A DNA stretch of 64,000 nucleotides from Anarhynchus alexandrinus (Eukaryota; Chordata; Aves; Charadriiformes; Charadriidae): contig VUYV01000125.1 in the NCBI GenBank assembly GCA_008711295.1, positions 1,590,788 to 1,654,787 of the forward strand. The letters are read 5' to 3'. This document shows, in pieces, positions 24,074-35,800 of the stretch (within the stretch, counting starts at the first letter, position 1; every line of letters begins with the position of its first letter). The translations under genes were made by a program, and so were the position numbers. The notes under the pieces are model-generated. The model saw nothing but the letters and a program-made list of their open reading frames with translations, searched no databases and was not told the origin of the DNA.

Positions 24074-27000
24074 TTGTGTCTCTTAGCTGATTTGTTCTGT
24101 AGCTGAATAGTTACACTTAACTAAGCAAAGTTATCTGTACATTATCTGTTATCTGTACAAAGTTATCTGTACATTGGCAATTTATTAAATAGTATGAAAA
24201 AAACAGCCATTAATGCATGGAGATACTAAACCCTTTGCTATTGGGAGTGAAAAGACGCACAGTATCTTAGTTACCCCCAATTAGTTAATGTCAGCTATGT
24301 AGGGATGATACTTCAATACAGTGGATATTTCAATTAAACAAGGGTGGCTGCTTCCTATAGACAGTCGTGCTGGACTCCTGCTCAGGCAACCATTTGCCCT
24401 ATTTTCAGAGGCTTCTCTTTTTTCCAGTCTCACTAGAAATCAGGGACTCATTCAAACAAGGGTAGGTAAAGCTTTTAACTCCCTACAAGCATCAATGTGC
24501 AACAGACCCTGCTTGAAAAAGAAAATTAACTGGGGCCAGAAAGCAGTCAGTACATGTGCTTACACTTAACAGTCAGCTAGCTCCAGCAAAAAAGGAGGTC
24601 CCATTGAAAGGGTCATGGTGACTGATTATTAAAAGAAGCACAGGGAAAGGCACTGGAGTCCTTTTTTAGGAATAGAAATCTGAGGGGATGACAGGATACA
24701 CATGGGAGAAGCTTGGGATGGATTTAATTCCCATATTTGCTTTACAAACAAGCAGAAGCTCTGTTTCCATGGGTAAACACCCATCAGATGTTTCCAGGAG
24801 CTGGGAAGAATGCAAAGGCAGAAAATACTTCAAGAAGCCAGTAAGATCTCTGGAGAAGCAGACAACATATATGTGCCTTGGTGTCCCTGGGAAGGATGTC
24901 AGCGTGGGAGGTGGTGTTGGGAGAACTCAGGTGCTGCAAAAGGGAATGGACAACAACATTTCTGCAACCTAAAAGTCACCTACTCACCAAAGAAGCAGTA
25001 TAAATGATAGTATCTAATATCATATATATAGTATTTAATGTCATATGTCTTCCAAGTAAGGTACTCTTCCACATGATGAAGGATTTTAAGCCGATGAGTT
25101 GTTCAATCTGCGTAGGTAGATGCTTTGTGTATGTGTGAATAAGTTATAGTGACCTTCAAAGGCACAGTAACCAAAAAAAAAAAATAAATGTTTCTTGTAA
25201 TGCTCCACAAAGCACCCTTTGGCAAAAGAACACATTAATTCAACAACCTCTGAGGCATTATTTGTAAAAATACATCATTTCCCATATTGGATATCACCCC
25301 CAGTTAGCTTCCCCTTGGCCAGTAATGTAAAAACATTTCACTTTTCTCCATTTGTAATTTTCTTTTGTATACATTCTTCCTCTACTTCAGCTGAGGGGAA
25401 TTTAACATTTATGTTCCAAGTTCTTCCATGAAGCCTTACCCCTTGATTCATATACGTTCTGACAACATACTTCAAGTGCTTTATTTTAATAAGGACTGTT
25501 TTCATTACACTGTTTGGGATTTGGTGGGAGAAACACACTTGGAGAGTTGTCTACCTCTTAAAAATGTAGCTAAAGGCCTTTAAGGTCCTGTTTCTTGGAC
25601 CATAAAACTTGTCTGTGATGATTGAAATGAGAATTCTGTTTGACCTTTTGTGACTTAATTTCATGCTTGATTTCCACTGCTGCCACTACTTTACCTCAAA
25701 GACCGTAGCTGTGTCCCTCTGAAGGGGGGTTTTGCTCGGCCGTGCTGGATGGAGAGGTGAGTGTCTGTTCTGCGTCCAACCCCTCCTTCTGCCTAAACCA
25801 ATTACTCAATTTTGATGCACAACTGACCTTTTAATCCCAAAATAAAATGCACATTGGAGTCCCTGTCTAATGTGGCCGTATATGGTACAATAACTGTGTA
25901 CTCTTCGTTTATTCTTAGAATATCTTCCCCTCCAGTTTTTAATGACGGAACAATTGTAGCCTATAAATGTATACTTAGCATCATCTAAATTCACTGATTG
26001 ACCTACTGGATATTTCTGTACATGTTACACCTGATACTCTAGTTTCACTCATGTAAACAGAGCAGTGACTCACGTCCTGGTCTATCCAGCACGTACATAC
26101 CTGTAATCAGTACCATCTGCCACCGCATGCTCTAGTAAACCATATCTTCTTGTCCTTTTAAACTGCTGCTTCTTGTCCTTTATCTAATTCAGTCATACTT
26201 GAAAAAATAACAAACAGTTAAAACACAGGCACATGACAAACTTGCAGATCATTAGCACAGTACCAACGCTCTTCTAAATATAGGGCAAGAAATTTAGTTT
26301 CTCCAGACCTGCAGAAGGAGAAAGTTTGCTAATTTTGAGCTGAGAGCTGTGATGCAGTGGACAATGCTACAACTTCACCATCAGCAGTGTGCACATCGTT
26401 AGCAAGGGTCACCATAGGCCCAATGGCATTTCAACCTTCTGGACCTTCAGTTTTTCACATTTATGAAGGGAGATGGCCACGACTGGTTCTTTGTGATGGG
26501 GTATGCCACGTACTCAATCGATTCATGGCACATGTTATCAAATAGCCTTCCCTAGAAAACAAACATAGAGGGCTGTTAATCAGCACTCAACTGCAAATTT
26601 TGGTCAGTCTTTACAGGAAAATAGGCTTTTTCTGTGCACTTTTACGCTTTGCTTTTGGATGAGCAATGCCAGTTGGAATTAAACCCTTATTTTATTCATA
26701 AATAAAATCAGAAATAAGTTTAAAAGTCTAAGAACATTAAGTGTGTGAATGTTTTCCTACCACAGGTAGCACAAGTAGAGGTATAGACAAAGTGGACTGA
26801 AAGCCACTAGAAGGTGGAAAAGGAATAAAAGTGAAATGTTGCCTATGTGTTTCAAAATACACGGCTGATTGAAAATAAACATGTATACCTGATTTTCAGA
26901 ACCTGTGGTACAGGTTCTGGAGATGAACCCCTCCAGATTCTCCACCAGCATGACTTTGGCGATTCCATGCAAACAGATAGCAGCAGGAGGTCTGATGCGG

Positions 27001-27308
27001 GTAGCACAGCTGCCTTATTGCAACTGTCTTCTTGGTAGACACAATGTCATCGTAACAAATCGGTCTGCGAAAGCATGCACGCACACATCTAAGATGCATA
27101 TTAGTGGCTGAACTTCCATCCAGGAAGCCAAGTGGCGTCCTAATTTGAAGCCTCTCAAAAATGTCTGGCCTGAGTAATTTTGAACTCTGCATTAGGTTAG
27201 TTCCTGTCTGTATGAGGAAAGTGTGAAGAAAGGGAAGGAGACCATGATTATAAATATGTCCCTTGCAAATTGGAAATTAGCAAAAGTGTTTCTACAGCTC
27301 AGCAGTTT
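24074..27308. other. Unique non-coding DNA, no gene recognised
   Basis: AT-rich sequence. A small local duplication of AGTTATCTGTACATT with a 32-bp period lies at 24129-24175, next to the CR1 tail, and short AT-rich repeats lie near 25010-25050. No exon or RNA gene can be supported. Confidence 0.55.
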
Positions 27309-27362
27309 CCTGTTAGCTCAGCTGGTGAGAGCAAGCAAAGTTGGGACCTCCCATGGGCTCCA
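27309..27362 (+). pseudogene. Degenerate tRNA-Ile-like segment (pseudogene or SINE relic)
   Basis: The segment from 27312 matches the D-arm and box A of vertebrate tRNA-Ile: GTTAGCTCAGCTGGTGAG against GTTAGCTCAGTTGGTTAG. It is followed by AGTTGGGACCTCCCATGGGC, which can be aligned with the T-arm and acceptor end with indels. The anticodon arm seems to be deleted and box B (GGTTCGA) is broken, so it cannot fold as a tRNA. It may be a dead tRNA copy or the head of a tRNA-derived SINE. No A-tail or CR1-like tail follows, and a chance match of the left part alone is possible. Confidence 0.35.
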
Positions 27363-27607
27363 CACCGTGGAAACCCATCTGACTTCTGCTTAGTTGAAAT
27401 CTATGAGATTATCTTTTAAATCAGCTAAGCACAACTGATTCCTTGTGTGTTAAACAGTAAGATGATTACTTAAGTCAGCAGGGCAATTTCTGGTGATGCA
27501 TCACTTCCAAAATGCCTGAAAGCTCATTGGTATGGTGGACGTTACTCATTTTGCAGACAGATTTTTTTAAAAAAAAAAAAAAAAGAGAGAAATACTATAG
27601 TTCAGGC
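27363..27607. other. Non-coding DNA with A-run
   Basis: Unique sequence containing an A-run of about 16 (around 27569-27584) that ends in GAGAGAAA. No element body is recognisable upstream of the run. Confidence 0.6.
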
Positions 27608-27724
27608 TCAGCAGAGGAATACCAGATGCACACAGATGTTGGGTGACAGCTGTACAGCGAGGAGCAGGATGAGCACCAGGAAGAAGGCAACAGCAATCAT
27701 CCGTTCAGCAGCTCGGTCATTCAT
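27608..27724 (-). CDS. Hypothetical 38-residue hydrophobic micro-ORF
   Basis: A short minus-strand frame starts with MNDRAAERMIAVAFF and continues with LVLILLLAVQL, so it would encode a charged N-terminus followed by one strongly hydrophobic segment (about residues 9-27). It lies in a short GC-rich pocket (about 27640-27800) within AT-rich DNA. Nothing identifies it as a known microprotein, and hydrophobic frames of this length arise easily by chance. It overlaps the plus-strand micro-ORF at 27669-27812, so at most one of them is likely to be real. Confidence 0.08.
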   Translation of the reverse strand: MNDRAAERMIAVAFFLVLILLLAVQLSPNICVHLVFLC

Positions 27725-27812
27725 CCGGAGCTGTCAGCTCGACCCAGAGCTCTTCGAGGCAGACTTCTCCCTGCTCGCCATCAATGGTGATAATGATACT
27801 TCATACAGATGA
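27669..27812 (+). CDS. Hypothetical 47-residue micro-ORF
   Basis: Starts ATGAGCACCAGG and ends in TGA at 27810-27812. The product would be basic at the N-terminus (MSTRKKATAIIRSAARSF) and acidic towards the C-terminus (LDPELFEADF). No family is recognised. The local rise in GC and CpG content relative to the flanks makes this pocket worth noting as a possible exon or regulatory element, but there is no splice-site pair or other coding evidence. Confidence 0.1.
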   Translation: MSTRKKATAIIRSAARSFIRSCQLDPELFEADFSLLAINGDNDTSYR

Positions 27813-30800
27813 AAATCCAATTATAGAAATAAAAATCACAGGCCTAACAAAGCGTGTTTAATCTTATGGGCTATTATTACCTCCATTTTCTCATCTCTCA
27901 TTTACATGTACTCTAATTAGAATATAAAGTCTTTCTGGGCGGGACCTACATTAAAATCCTGTTGCAAATGAGTCAACATTAGCATGGGATTCACATTGAA
28001 CAAAATACAATTAGAATGCTTATTAATTAAGTCACCAGTGTGTTTCACCTTGGCACGATGAATTGTCTTGGGCAGTATAATTTCATTTTAACATTGGCAT
28101 ATATATATAAATATTACCTACAGTATCCTTTAAATCTCAATTAATGTGCTTGGGAAAAGGTACTGAGTAACAATATACTTTATTTGTCTGTACAGAAATC
28201 TTAACAAGTACACTTATCTTTACAGAACTAATGAAGCTGATTATATCTTCTCTCACTGTCAAATCAATTCTGTATTTCTGTCCTGTTAAGACTACTGTCT
28301 TATTATTTAAAAAAAGCAAAAATAATATACCTGTAATTATAAAATAAAGTGTATCATATTCTTTCTTTATATTTCTCTCCCTGGCATTGCACATTTATGA
28401 AACATTTTTAAGGATCTGACTTTTCATTTTATAAACAGCCAGCATATTCTATCAGAGATTTCCCAGAGCAGGGTTTGAGATGAGCAAAAAATTACAGAGG
28501 TAAAACCAAAGAACATTTCCTTTTTGTTACATTCAGATTCAAAGCTGCCAATAAGAATATATTTCACTGAGCAAAATACATCTTTATTGTAAAAGAAGGT
28601 AGAAGGGGATGGTAGAGATCAAAGGATGTATTTTCAACTGTTGCCTCTTCCTCTCATGCAGCTTTGGTGTTTGGATTTATTACTTTAAAACTTTAAATGA
28701 GTCCCAGGGTCACAGATACATCAAAAAATAAGGAAAGTGCTGAAGAGGTTTGGAGGTAGTGGTAATGGCAAACTCTGAAAATGAAGACATCACTTGCAAT
28801 ATTTCCATAGTGCCAGGAGCTGACTTTTCACACCATTCAAGATATGAAAGGTGGTACTCAAAGTCTTAATTAAAGCTGAACATGGAACAAGCTTGAAGCC
28901 AAGAGCCAAAACAATCCCCATCTCAGAAGACGTCTAGATTGTCCTGAGCAAGGACAAATCACTGCTCGTCATTCCTCCCCACTCGAAGACAGAAAGTGTG
29001 GAACTCATTGGATTTCAGGACAACAAATCTAAACACCAAGTAGAAACCTTCACATGGGTGGATATCCTCTTTTCCTGAGGTGTCAGACCTCTTGATCCCC
29101 TCCCTCCATGCTCAGGTGTGCTCCGTGCAGCCTTGCCTATCGGAGAGAGGTTTTCCTCTGACCTCAGCAGGGCACAGTCTGCCATTATTTGAATACTCTG
29201 GAGAATGTGCTGGGGACCGCGGGTAGCTGTTAAGATACCCCAGCATCCCCATCATGTAATTTACCGATTCTTTGGATGAAGTTAACTTGTTGTTAACCAG
29301 TTATCTTGAAGCAGTTATTAACTTAAGATAGGCTAATACAAAAGCCACATGAATATTTGCATTGTATGTTACATGATACAAAAATGTTTATAATTATTTA
29401 CAACATATAAAATAAACAATGTGGTCAGAAAAATTCTGCTTCAGCTGCTTACACCAAATTGCTTTTGAAAGGTTCTTGCTAGTGAATGCAACCTGAGATG
29501 AAAGCACATGAAAACCCACTTCCCAGCTAAGGAGTCTGTTAAAAACACATTCCCGGGTAGGCAGGTGGACAGAGGAAACATAGTCCCCAGAGAACCAGAA
29601 GAACAAAAGAGAATATCCCTATTGAAACTCTGTTGGCTTCCGAGAGAAGTCCTTTCACAGGATCAGGCAAGGAAGTGCTCTCTGATAAGTGCAGAGGTAG
29701 TGGAAAGTCCACTCAAACCCTGGGTGGGTCACTCTGAGATGATTAAAATGAAAACGTGAAAAACCAGTACCACCACTACCACTGCCACCAAAACGTTACA
29801 GCAAAGGCCCACCGGAGAGCCAACCCTTAATGAAGAATCATTTCAAATGGGAATACAAGCTTAAGGATACACCAGTTAGCCTCCTGCCCATTTGTGGGAA
29901 ACTGAGACACATACCAAAAGGAAAGGACCTTGGTGAACTTTTAGAAAAAGTCTCTGGCTTTAATCTAATTTTTTGGCTCTTGAGCACAAAAGCATTACCT
30001 CTTCAGTTCCCTTTACAAACTTCAGAGAACAAAGAAGGGCCATTGACTAGTGTGGTTATATGGTCACTTTCTGCAGTCTCCGCTGTATCTGAAGAAATGA
30101 GAAAAATCACAAACTGGATCACACTGAACAACCTTATTCTCTACTTGGCATTGGTAACTTGAGAGTCTATTGCCTGGCTGGCACGTGATCTTTCCTCAGT
30201 TATTTACATTGTCTCTGCAATTCTCCCTACAGGGCAGGTCAGTAGCAGGGTACAGGATCCTGCTTCCAGTGGGAATTAGATGTCAAGACAGAGCTGGACT
30301 TTAATGCGTTCTAACACTTTCAAATAAAAAGAAGACGACCACAAAACCACAAGTGCTACAGCAAAGAAAAGAGCCTGTTTACAAGGTCAAAGCAAAGAGC
30401 AGCTCAGTGAGTGGAACGGCCTCTCAGCTTGGATTACTCTGGGAATGGACTAAAGATCCTGTTGTTAGCATTCAGGAGGGATATCAGGTGTCTTTCCAAC
30501 CCTCCATCTCAAGGTTACCTGACTGATCCTATCTGCTGGAGTCCTCATTAAACTGGTCACAGGGAACAGCCCTGGAGGAACTTCCTGCAGCCCTTTCCAC
30601 CTCAGTTTCCTGTGGTTCTGCAGTGCCCCCTCTAAAACAGCCAGCACAGGAAGGATCAAAACAAACAGGCATTTGTTGACAACATAACACCTCAGTTTAC
30701 TTCTGATGTGGACTGGAAAAAAAAAAAAAAAAGGTACCTACAAGTAGTATTTCTGAACGTATGCTTTATCCTTCTCGTGCTGCCAGCCAGGCCCCATCCT

Positions 30801-33110
30801 GACATGGCCTGGCAAACACCAATCATCTTGAGCATCACAGACCTTTTAGCAAGTTCTAACAATGGTGTCTTCACATAAATCCCAGTTTGGAAAGAATTTG
30901 AATATTTGGCTAGTTGTTAGGTCATACCCTTGGAGCTGAAAAGAAATAATGTGAAGATCAGACATTAATTAACGCAGACAATGCAAGTAAGCCTGAGAAA
31001 ATTTCCACTGCAGTCATGTATGGTACTACAGTTAAGACAGCACCACCCCTAGAAAATCTTCCCATTAATTAAATGACCCTACACCATTGCTGTCTCCAAC
31101 AAGTGACTGATTCTGACAACTCTAAATCTTTGGTGTCAGACTGCTCATGGTCCTTGAATGCCTCTTGATGCTTGTGCAAGACACAGACGTTTGCAGCTTC
31201 AATACAATGACATGATCAAAAGAACATTAAGTGACAAGATAAGTAGTCCAGATAATAGCCCCTGGCAATCCTAGGTGCGTATGTGTCAGCCGAAGCCCTT
31301 GAAAGACAAGATTTCTGCATATCCTCTATTTAGCTCACGCATTACCACAGCTAGTGGTGGATGCTCAATGATTTTTCCGAGTTTTCAAGGTCACAGCGCC
31401 ATCCTACATATTTTAAGCTGTTAAATTAAAAACTGTTCAGCAGGAGGCACTTCACCAGCAGTCTACCTCTCTCGTGCAACCCTCAAGCAAAACCTTTGTG
31501 ACTGAAGACTAACGCCGGCAATTTAGACACAGAGTACATGACATGTGGTTAGACTAAACAAGTATCTTTTGGAAAACATCCACGCTAAGCTTAACATCCC
31601 AAATGACAGAGAATCTTCCAAAAAGCCGTAGTAAGCTACTTCAGTGGTGAAAATCAGATGTCAAGAAAAGCTCTCTCTGTAAAAAGACTAGATAAGTGTC
31701 CTTTTCATTTATTTCTTTTCTATCTTCCCCTTTTAACTATGGGATATTGTTATGCACTTGAATGCTTACAAAAGGACTTAAAGACCCTAATTATAGGCCC
31801 CAGGCAAACTGCCTTCTAAATTTCTCTTTGATGAGATAAATGGGTGAATTCCTTAAATTTCTCAGTGTAAGATTTTTTTTACAGACCTCAAATCATTCCC
31901 ATGATTATGCCCTTCTCTTGTCACTCCTTCATTTGTAAATATCCCATTTAAAAAAAAAATTATCCTTTATTCTACTCATCTTGTATATGGTCTGCATATC
32001 CCACATACTTTAGAGTATCAGTTCCCTGCTTCTGCTGAGTTAAACTGCTTTGTGGCATTGGCAGCGGCTAGTTTCACAGACAAATCTGGATAAAACAGTG
32101 CTGTTATCTGCCCAGACTGAAAAGATTAGACAAAGTTTGTATTGCTTTACCTTTATCTTGATTATAGCTAACAACATAAAAAGGTAACCTTAATTCTTAG
32201 CCTATTGGCACAGTTCTTAGTTAGCACAGGTAGCAGAATGTACCTGAAACACTGGGCAAATGCTTTGGCTATTAGTCTGTGCTTGCATGGCCACTCCCCA
32301 AGCAGTAAACTAATTAATTAAGCTTGCTTGGGTATACCTCTGAGTGAAAAGCAGGCAAATCCTTAATGGAAAATGTTGTCTTACAAAATTTCTTTCTTTT
32401 TTTTCCCCTCAGAAGTGTCCCTCTTTCAGTGTACTTGTTGTCATACTTTTTGTTTACAAGCTGGCATATTGGAAAAACTTGTGCACAAAACTTTTCTTGC
32501 ATGAACAAGGCAAACAGTAGAAAGATGCATGAAAATCAAGTTGCCATAGAAAGAGGCCTTATTGTTGAAATATCATGGGTGTTTGTGGACTACTCATGAG
32601 AAAAACCCAACTTTCCCTAGCATCTCTGGGTGCTATTGCTGTGTCGGTTGCTGTTGCCTTCTTCAAGTTAAAAAGCGTTCACTTGGGTGAAGAAAAATGA
32701 CTAAAAATTAAAGGATGGTTTTGTTTAGGAAGCATTTCTATTTACTCTGAGGGGAATTCTTTGTACAACAAGACAGTGAAACACGACTTTATAGATTATG
32801 TCATGTTCTATGAAGTCATCGGTGCCATTAAAGATATTGGAGGTGTACTAAAATAATACATGGAAGCATATCTTGAAAAATTTTGGAGGCTGAATAAACT
32901 CCAGATGTTAGCTTTTCATACCATCACAGACCAGTATGTGCTGAAACATTTGCCAGATAGAAAGCAGAAGCTTGTTGCAGCTGGTGATATCCTTTGATGA
33001 GATCAAGCTTTGGAAACACAATGGTACCATTCACTGTAGGAATTCTGTCATTTACTGTTGGTGAGATATGGTGCTTTCTTTACAGTGATCTTTCTTTATT
33101 CCCTTTGCAG
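27813..33110. other. Unique non-coding DNA, no gene recognised
   Basis: AT-rich sequence. The stretch 27813-28140 has many TAAT/ATTA cores and resembles vertebrate conserved non-coding elements, which reading alone cannot confirm. An A-run of about 15 lies near 30718-30732. Frames at 29830-30162 (110 codons) and a stop-interrupted frame around 32725-32993 show no known domain. Confidence 0.5.
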
Positions 33111-33297
33111 GAGTTTTTGGAGCCGTGCAAATTCATCCCCTCCTACAATGCAATCTCTCCGTTTCCTAAGACCTGTGTAAAAGAGATTTCAGCGGAGTCC
33201 TGTTCCACACCTCCAGCTTCCGCTGTCCCATCCTGCTGCCAGCACTGGCGAGGGATCTACTGCTGTTAATTTCTGTCATCAGTTTCTTCATCTTCAG
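33111..33297 (+). other. Exon-like interval with acceptor and donor motifs (speculative)
   Basis: A good 3' splice site pattern, TTTCTTTATTCCCTTTGCAG (33091-33110), is followed by 187 bp with higher GC content than the surroundings. These end in TCTTCAG before GTAAAA, an acceptable donor. The frame open from upstream stops inside the interval at 33267-33269, so it could only be a terminal coding or a non-coding exon. It is therefore a candidate lncRNA exon; chance is a serious alternative. Confidence 0.18.
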
Positions 33298-35213
33298 GTA
33301 AAAATTCCTTATCACGGCAAAATGAGACCCTACATGTCTTTACTTGTCTTCCTTTGTCATGTTTTTTATACGCTTACTGTCAAGATTTTCTTCCCAATAG
33401 CTGGTCTGATAATGGGAGCCTAAATCTTCAGGTTCAACCTTCCTCTTTTGAGTTCCCTCTTTAGTTAGCACTATGCTGATCAAAGTAGTCTTTAATATTA
33501 ACGTAAGATGTGAATGTCTTTTAAGCTGCTTTTAGAACCTTCTTTCAAGAATGAAGCTGTATGAAGGAGCTAAGTTTTTCTCATACAAACACAGTTATTT
33601 GTGCTATGGTATTTGCACCCCAATACAAAGTGGATTCATTGCTAACATTAAACCACTTTCACTTGAATGTAGTTTAAATACCTAAATAGGCACCAATCAG
33701 CGTCATGACAGACTGACTAATGCATACAACAAGGCGAGATATTACCTTAAGGTAAGAGGGCATACAGGCAAGTTAATTATTTCAAGCAGGCTGAATCTGA
33801 TGACCTTTCTTCTAGGGGGCTGAGGGAATTGGATGAGGAACCTTCTCAATCTTTATTTCTCAGAAAATCCACAGTCCATGGGCAAAGCACCAGAAAAGGT
33901 GAAAAGGGCAGACGTAACTTTTTAAAAGGGAAGAGAGGGACAGGAAAAAAGAGGGTGATCATCTTGACTGTAGTTTCTGGAAATACAACAGAATAGTCAT
34001 ACTACTTGTACCACCTGGATGCCAGAAATAAACATTAATAAACAGGCAGTAGATTTGTCTAGAGAAACTAAGACAAATCAAATAAACTAGCTTTTGTCAT
34101 CATTCCGTGAACCGTGTTACTCTTAGAAACAGTGTATCTATATAATGAATTAATTATAGCATTTGATGCCACTTCGTACAATATTCTTACAATCTGCTTG
34201 AAAACTGTCAGAGACATTGATCCTGGAGGGTACTTATTGGTTCTTCCTCTTAAACAGAAAGAATTTCTCAAGTAAGATTTTATGTGTGTTTTTCAGTATT
34301 TTATTAACTTGATTGTAATTGTTTTCATTTGGTTCCAAGTATTTTCCCTAACAAAATGGATGAAGGAATAAAGTATGTATATTAAGTTTGCACACAATAA
34401 TCCTCAAATACCTGTTGGTGAAAAGCAGTAGACTGAAAATGATCTTGATATTTTGAAAGGGAAAAACAGGGCTGAGAGCCATATTTTCCTTTGGCAGGAA
34501 TGATCAGCTGCACAAATACAGGTATGGAGCTTGTGGTTGGAGAGAAAAGAGTCTGGGAATGGGTGGTGGCTTACAAGCTTAACATGCTATTACAAAAAAA
34601 GAGTTAACACTATCCTGGGACACCTAAAAAATAATTGCATCCTGAAAAACAAGTGAAATAGTCCTGCTGCTCTACTGGCATGGCCTTGATTGGAATTTTG
34701 CACCCAGTTTTTTTGCACAGAACTTCAAGAAGTGGCTCAATGAAGAAAAATGAGGAAAGAAAAAAGAACAAAGTTCTAGAAAACATAACTTGCAAGGAAC
34801 GACTGAAATTCTGAAGAATCTCTTTGAAATATTTCTTTGACACAATATCTTGGGAAGTCCAAGACTTCAGAAGTCCTGTAGGTGAAACATCATAAATTTG
34901 CTTTTGAGCTCATTGCTGAAGAAGTGAAAGGTCAAGGTCACAACCTCCATGTGGTTTTACATCCAAAGGAAAAGTTATGTACTTTTTATTGTGGGTATGC
35001 ACTGGACTCTTGCCTTTTAGGTAGTAACCAGTAGCTTTTCAGAGTTTTTCATTTCATCACATGCCTACCACTCTGACTTAATTGTTATAAAGATCATTAT
35101 TTCATATTACAAAATTTTTAGTAATAGGAATATTGATATTTATTAATCAATGGACATGAATATATTCCCACAATTCCACATCATGGAGTGAATTAGAAAA
35201 AACATGTATGGAG
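33298..35213. other. Unique non-coding DNA, no gene recognised
   Basis: AT-rich sequence with no supported exon, RNA gene or transposon. Confidence 0.55.
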
Positions 35214-35244
35214 AATATATATATATGTATATCTATAACTGTAC

Positions 35245-35275
<31 letters not shown>

Positions 35276-35287
35276 CCTTTTTTTTCA
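35214..35287. repeat. AT-rich repeat followed by (TTTTC)n/poly-T tract
   Basis: An alternating AT stretch (35214-35234) is followed by TTTTC pentamers and T-runs (35244-35287). The tract ends in TTTTTTTTCAG, which looks like a splice acceptor but is fully explained by the simple repeat. Confidence 0.9.
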
Positions 35288-35527
35288 GTTCCTCTTCTTA
35301 GAATTTTGCTGTGGAACTTGCACTCTTTCTTCCTTGGCACATTGTCCCCTTTGGTACACCACTCTCAGAGCAACTTGTTAAGCCCAAACCCAAGCAGACG
35401 TAGACAAGAAGATCAATATCAGGCAATTAACCATTTAGAAGACCTGCCCAACAAAGATTACGTGTTTTGAACACTCATCCCCACATGCTTCTGCAATCTT
35501 TCATTACATAGAACAACAATTTTGTTT

Positions 35528-35652
35528 CAGGTTGGATGGGGCTTTGAGCAACCTGGTCTAGTGGGAGGTGTCCCTGCCCATGGCAGGGGGGTTGGAACTA
35601 GATGATCTTTAAGGTCCCTTCCAACTCTAACTGTTCTGTGATTCTATGATTC
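35528..35652 (+). mobile_element. CR1 LINE, 3'-tail fragment
   Basis: About 125 bp of CR1 3' untranslated region in sense orientation, from GGTTGGATGGGGCTTTGAGC through GGAGGTGTCCCTGCCCATGG to the tail octamers ending at 35652. It carries the GGGGCTTTGAGCAACCTGG variant, shared with the copies at 20.7 and 37.4 kb, rather than the CTTGGGCAGCCTGG variant of the copies at 62.4 and 62.9 kb. At least two CR1 sub-lineages are therefore represented. Confidence 0.96.
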
Positions 35653-35800
35653 ATTTTCATGTTTCCAGCCTCTGTGATTCAGTGGGTAGATTCATGTGCC
35701 TACACATAGGCATCTAACACCTAAAGGTATACAAAAGTATCTGTACATCCACAAATATCCCAGCTGTCCTCCAACTATGCTCCGAAGAGGGTAGGTCTCC

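Noticed and set aside
32598..32993. Run of plus-strand frames with hydrophobic start and an interrupted downstream segment, resembling a decayed gene
   Set aside because: The pieces are in different frames with stops, no family could be named, and the lengths are consistent with chance. Retained only as a note.
35268..35290. Apparent strong splice acceptor (T-run then CAG)
   Set aside because: It is explained by the adjacent (TTTTC)n/poly-T repeat, and no donor or coding interval follows.
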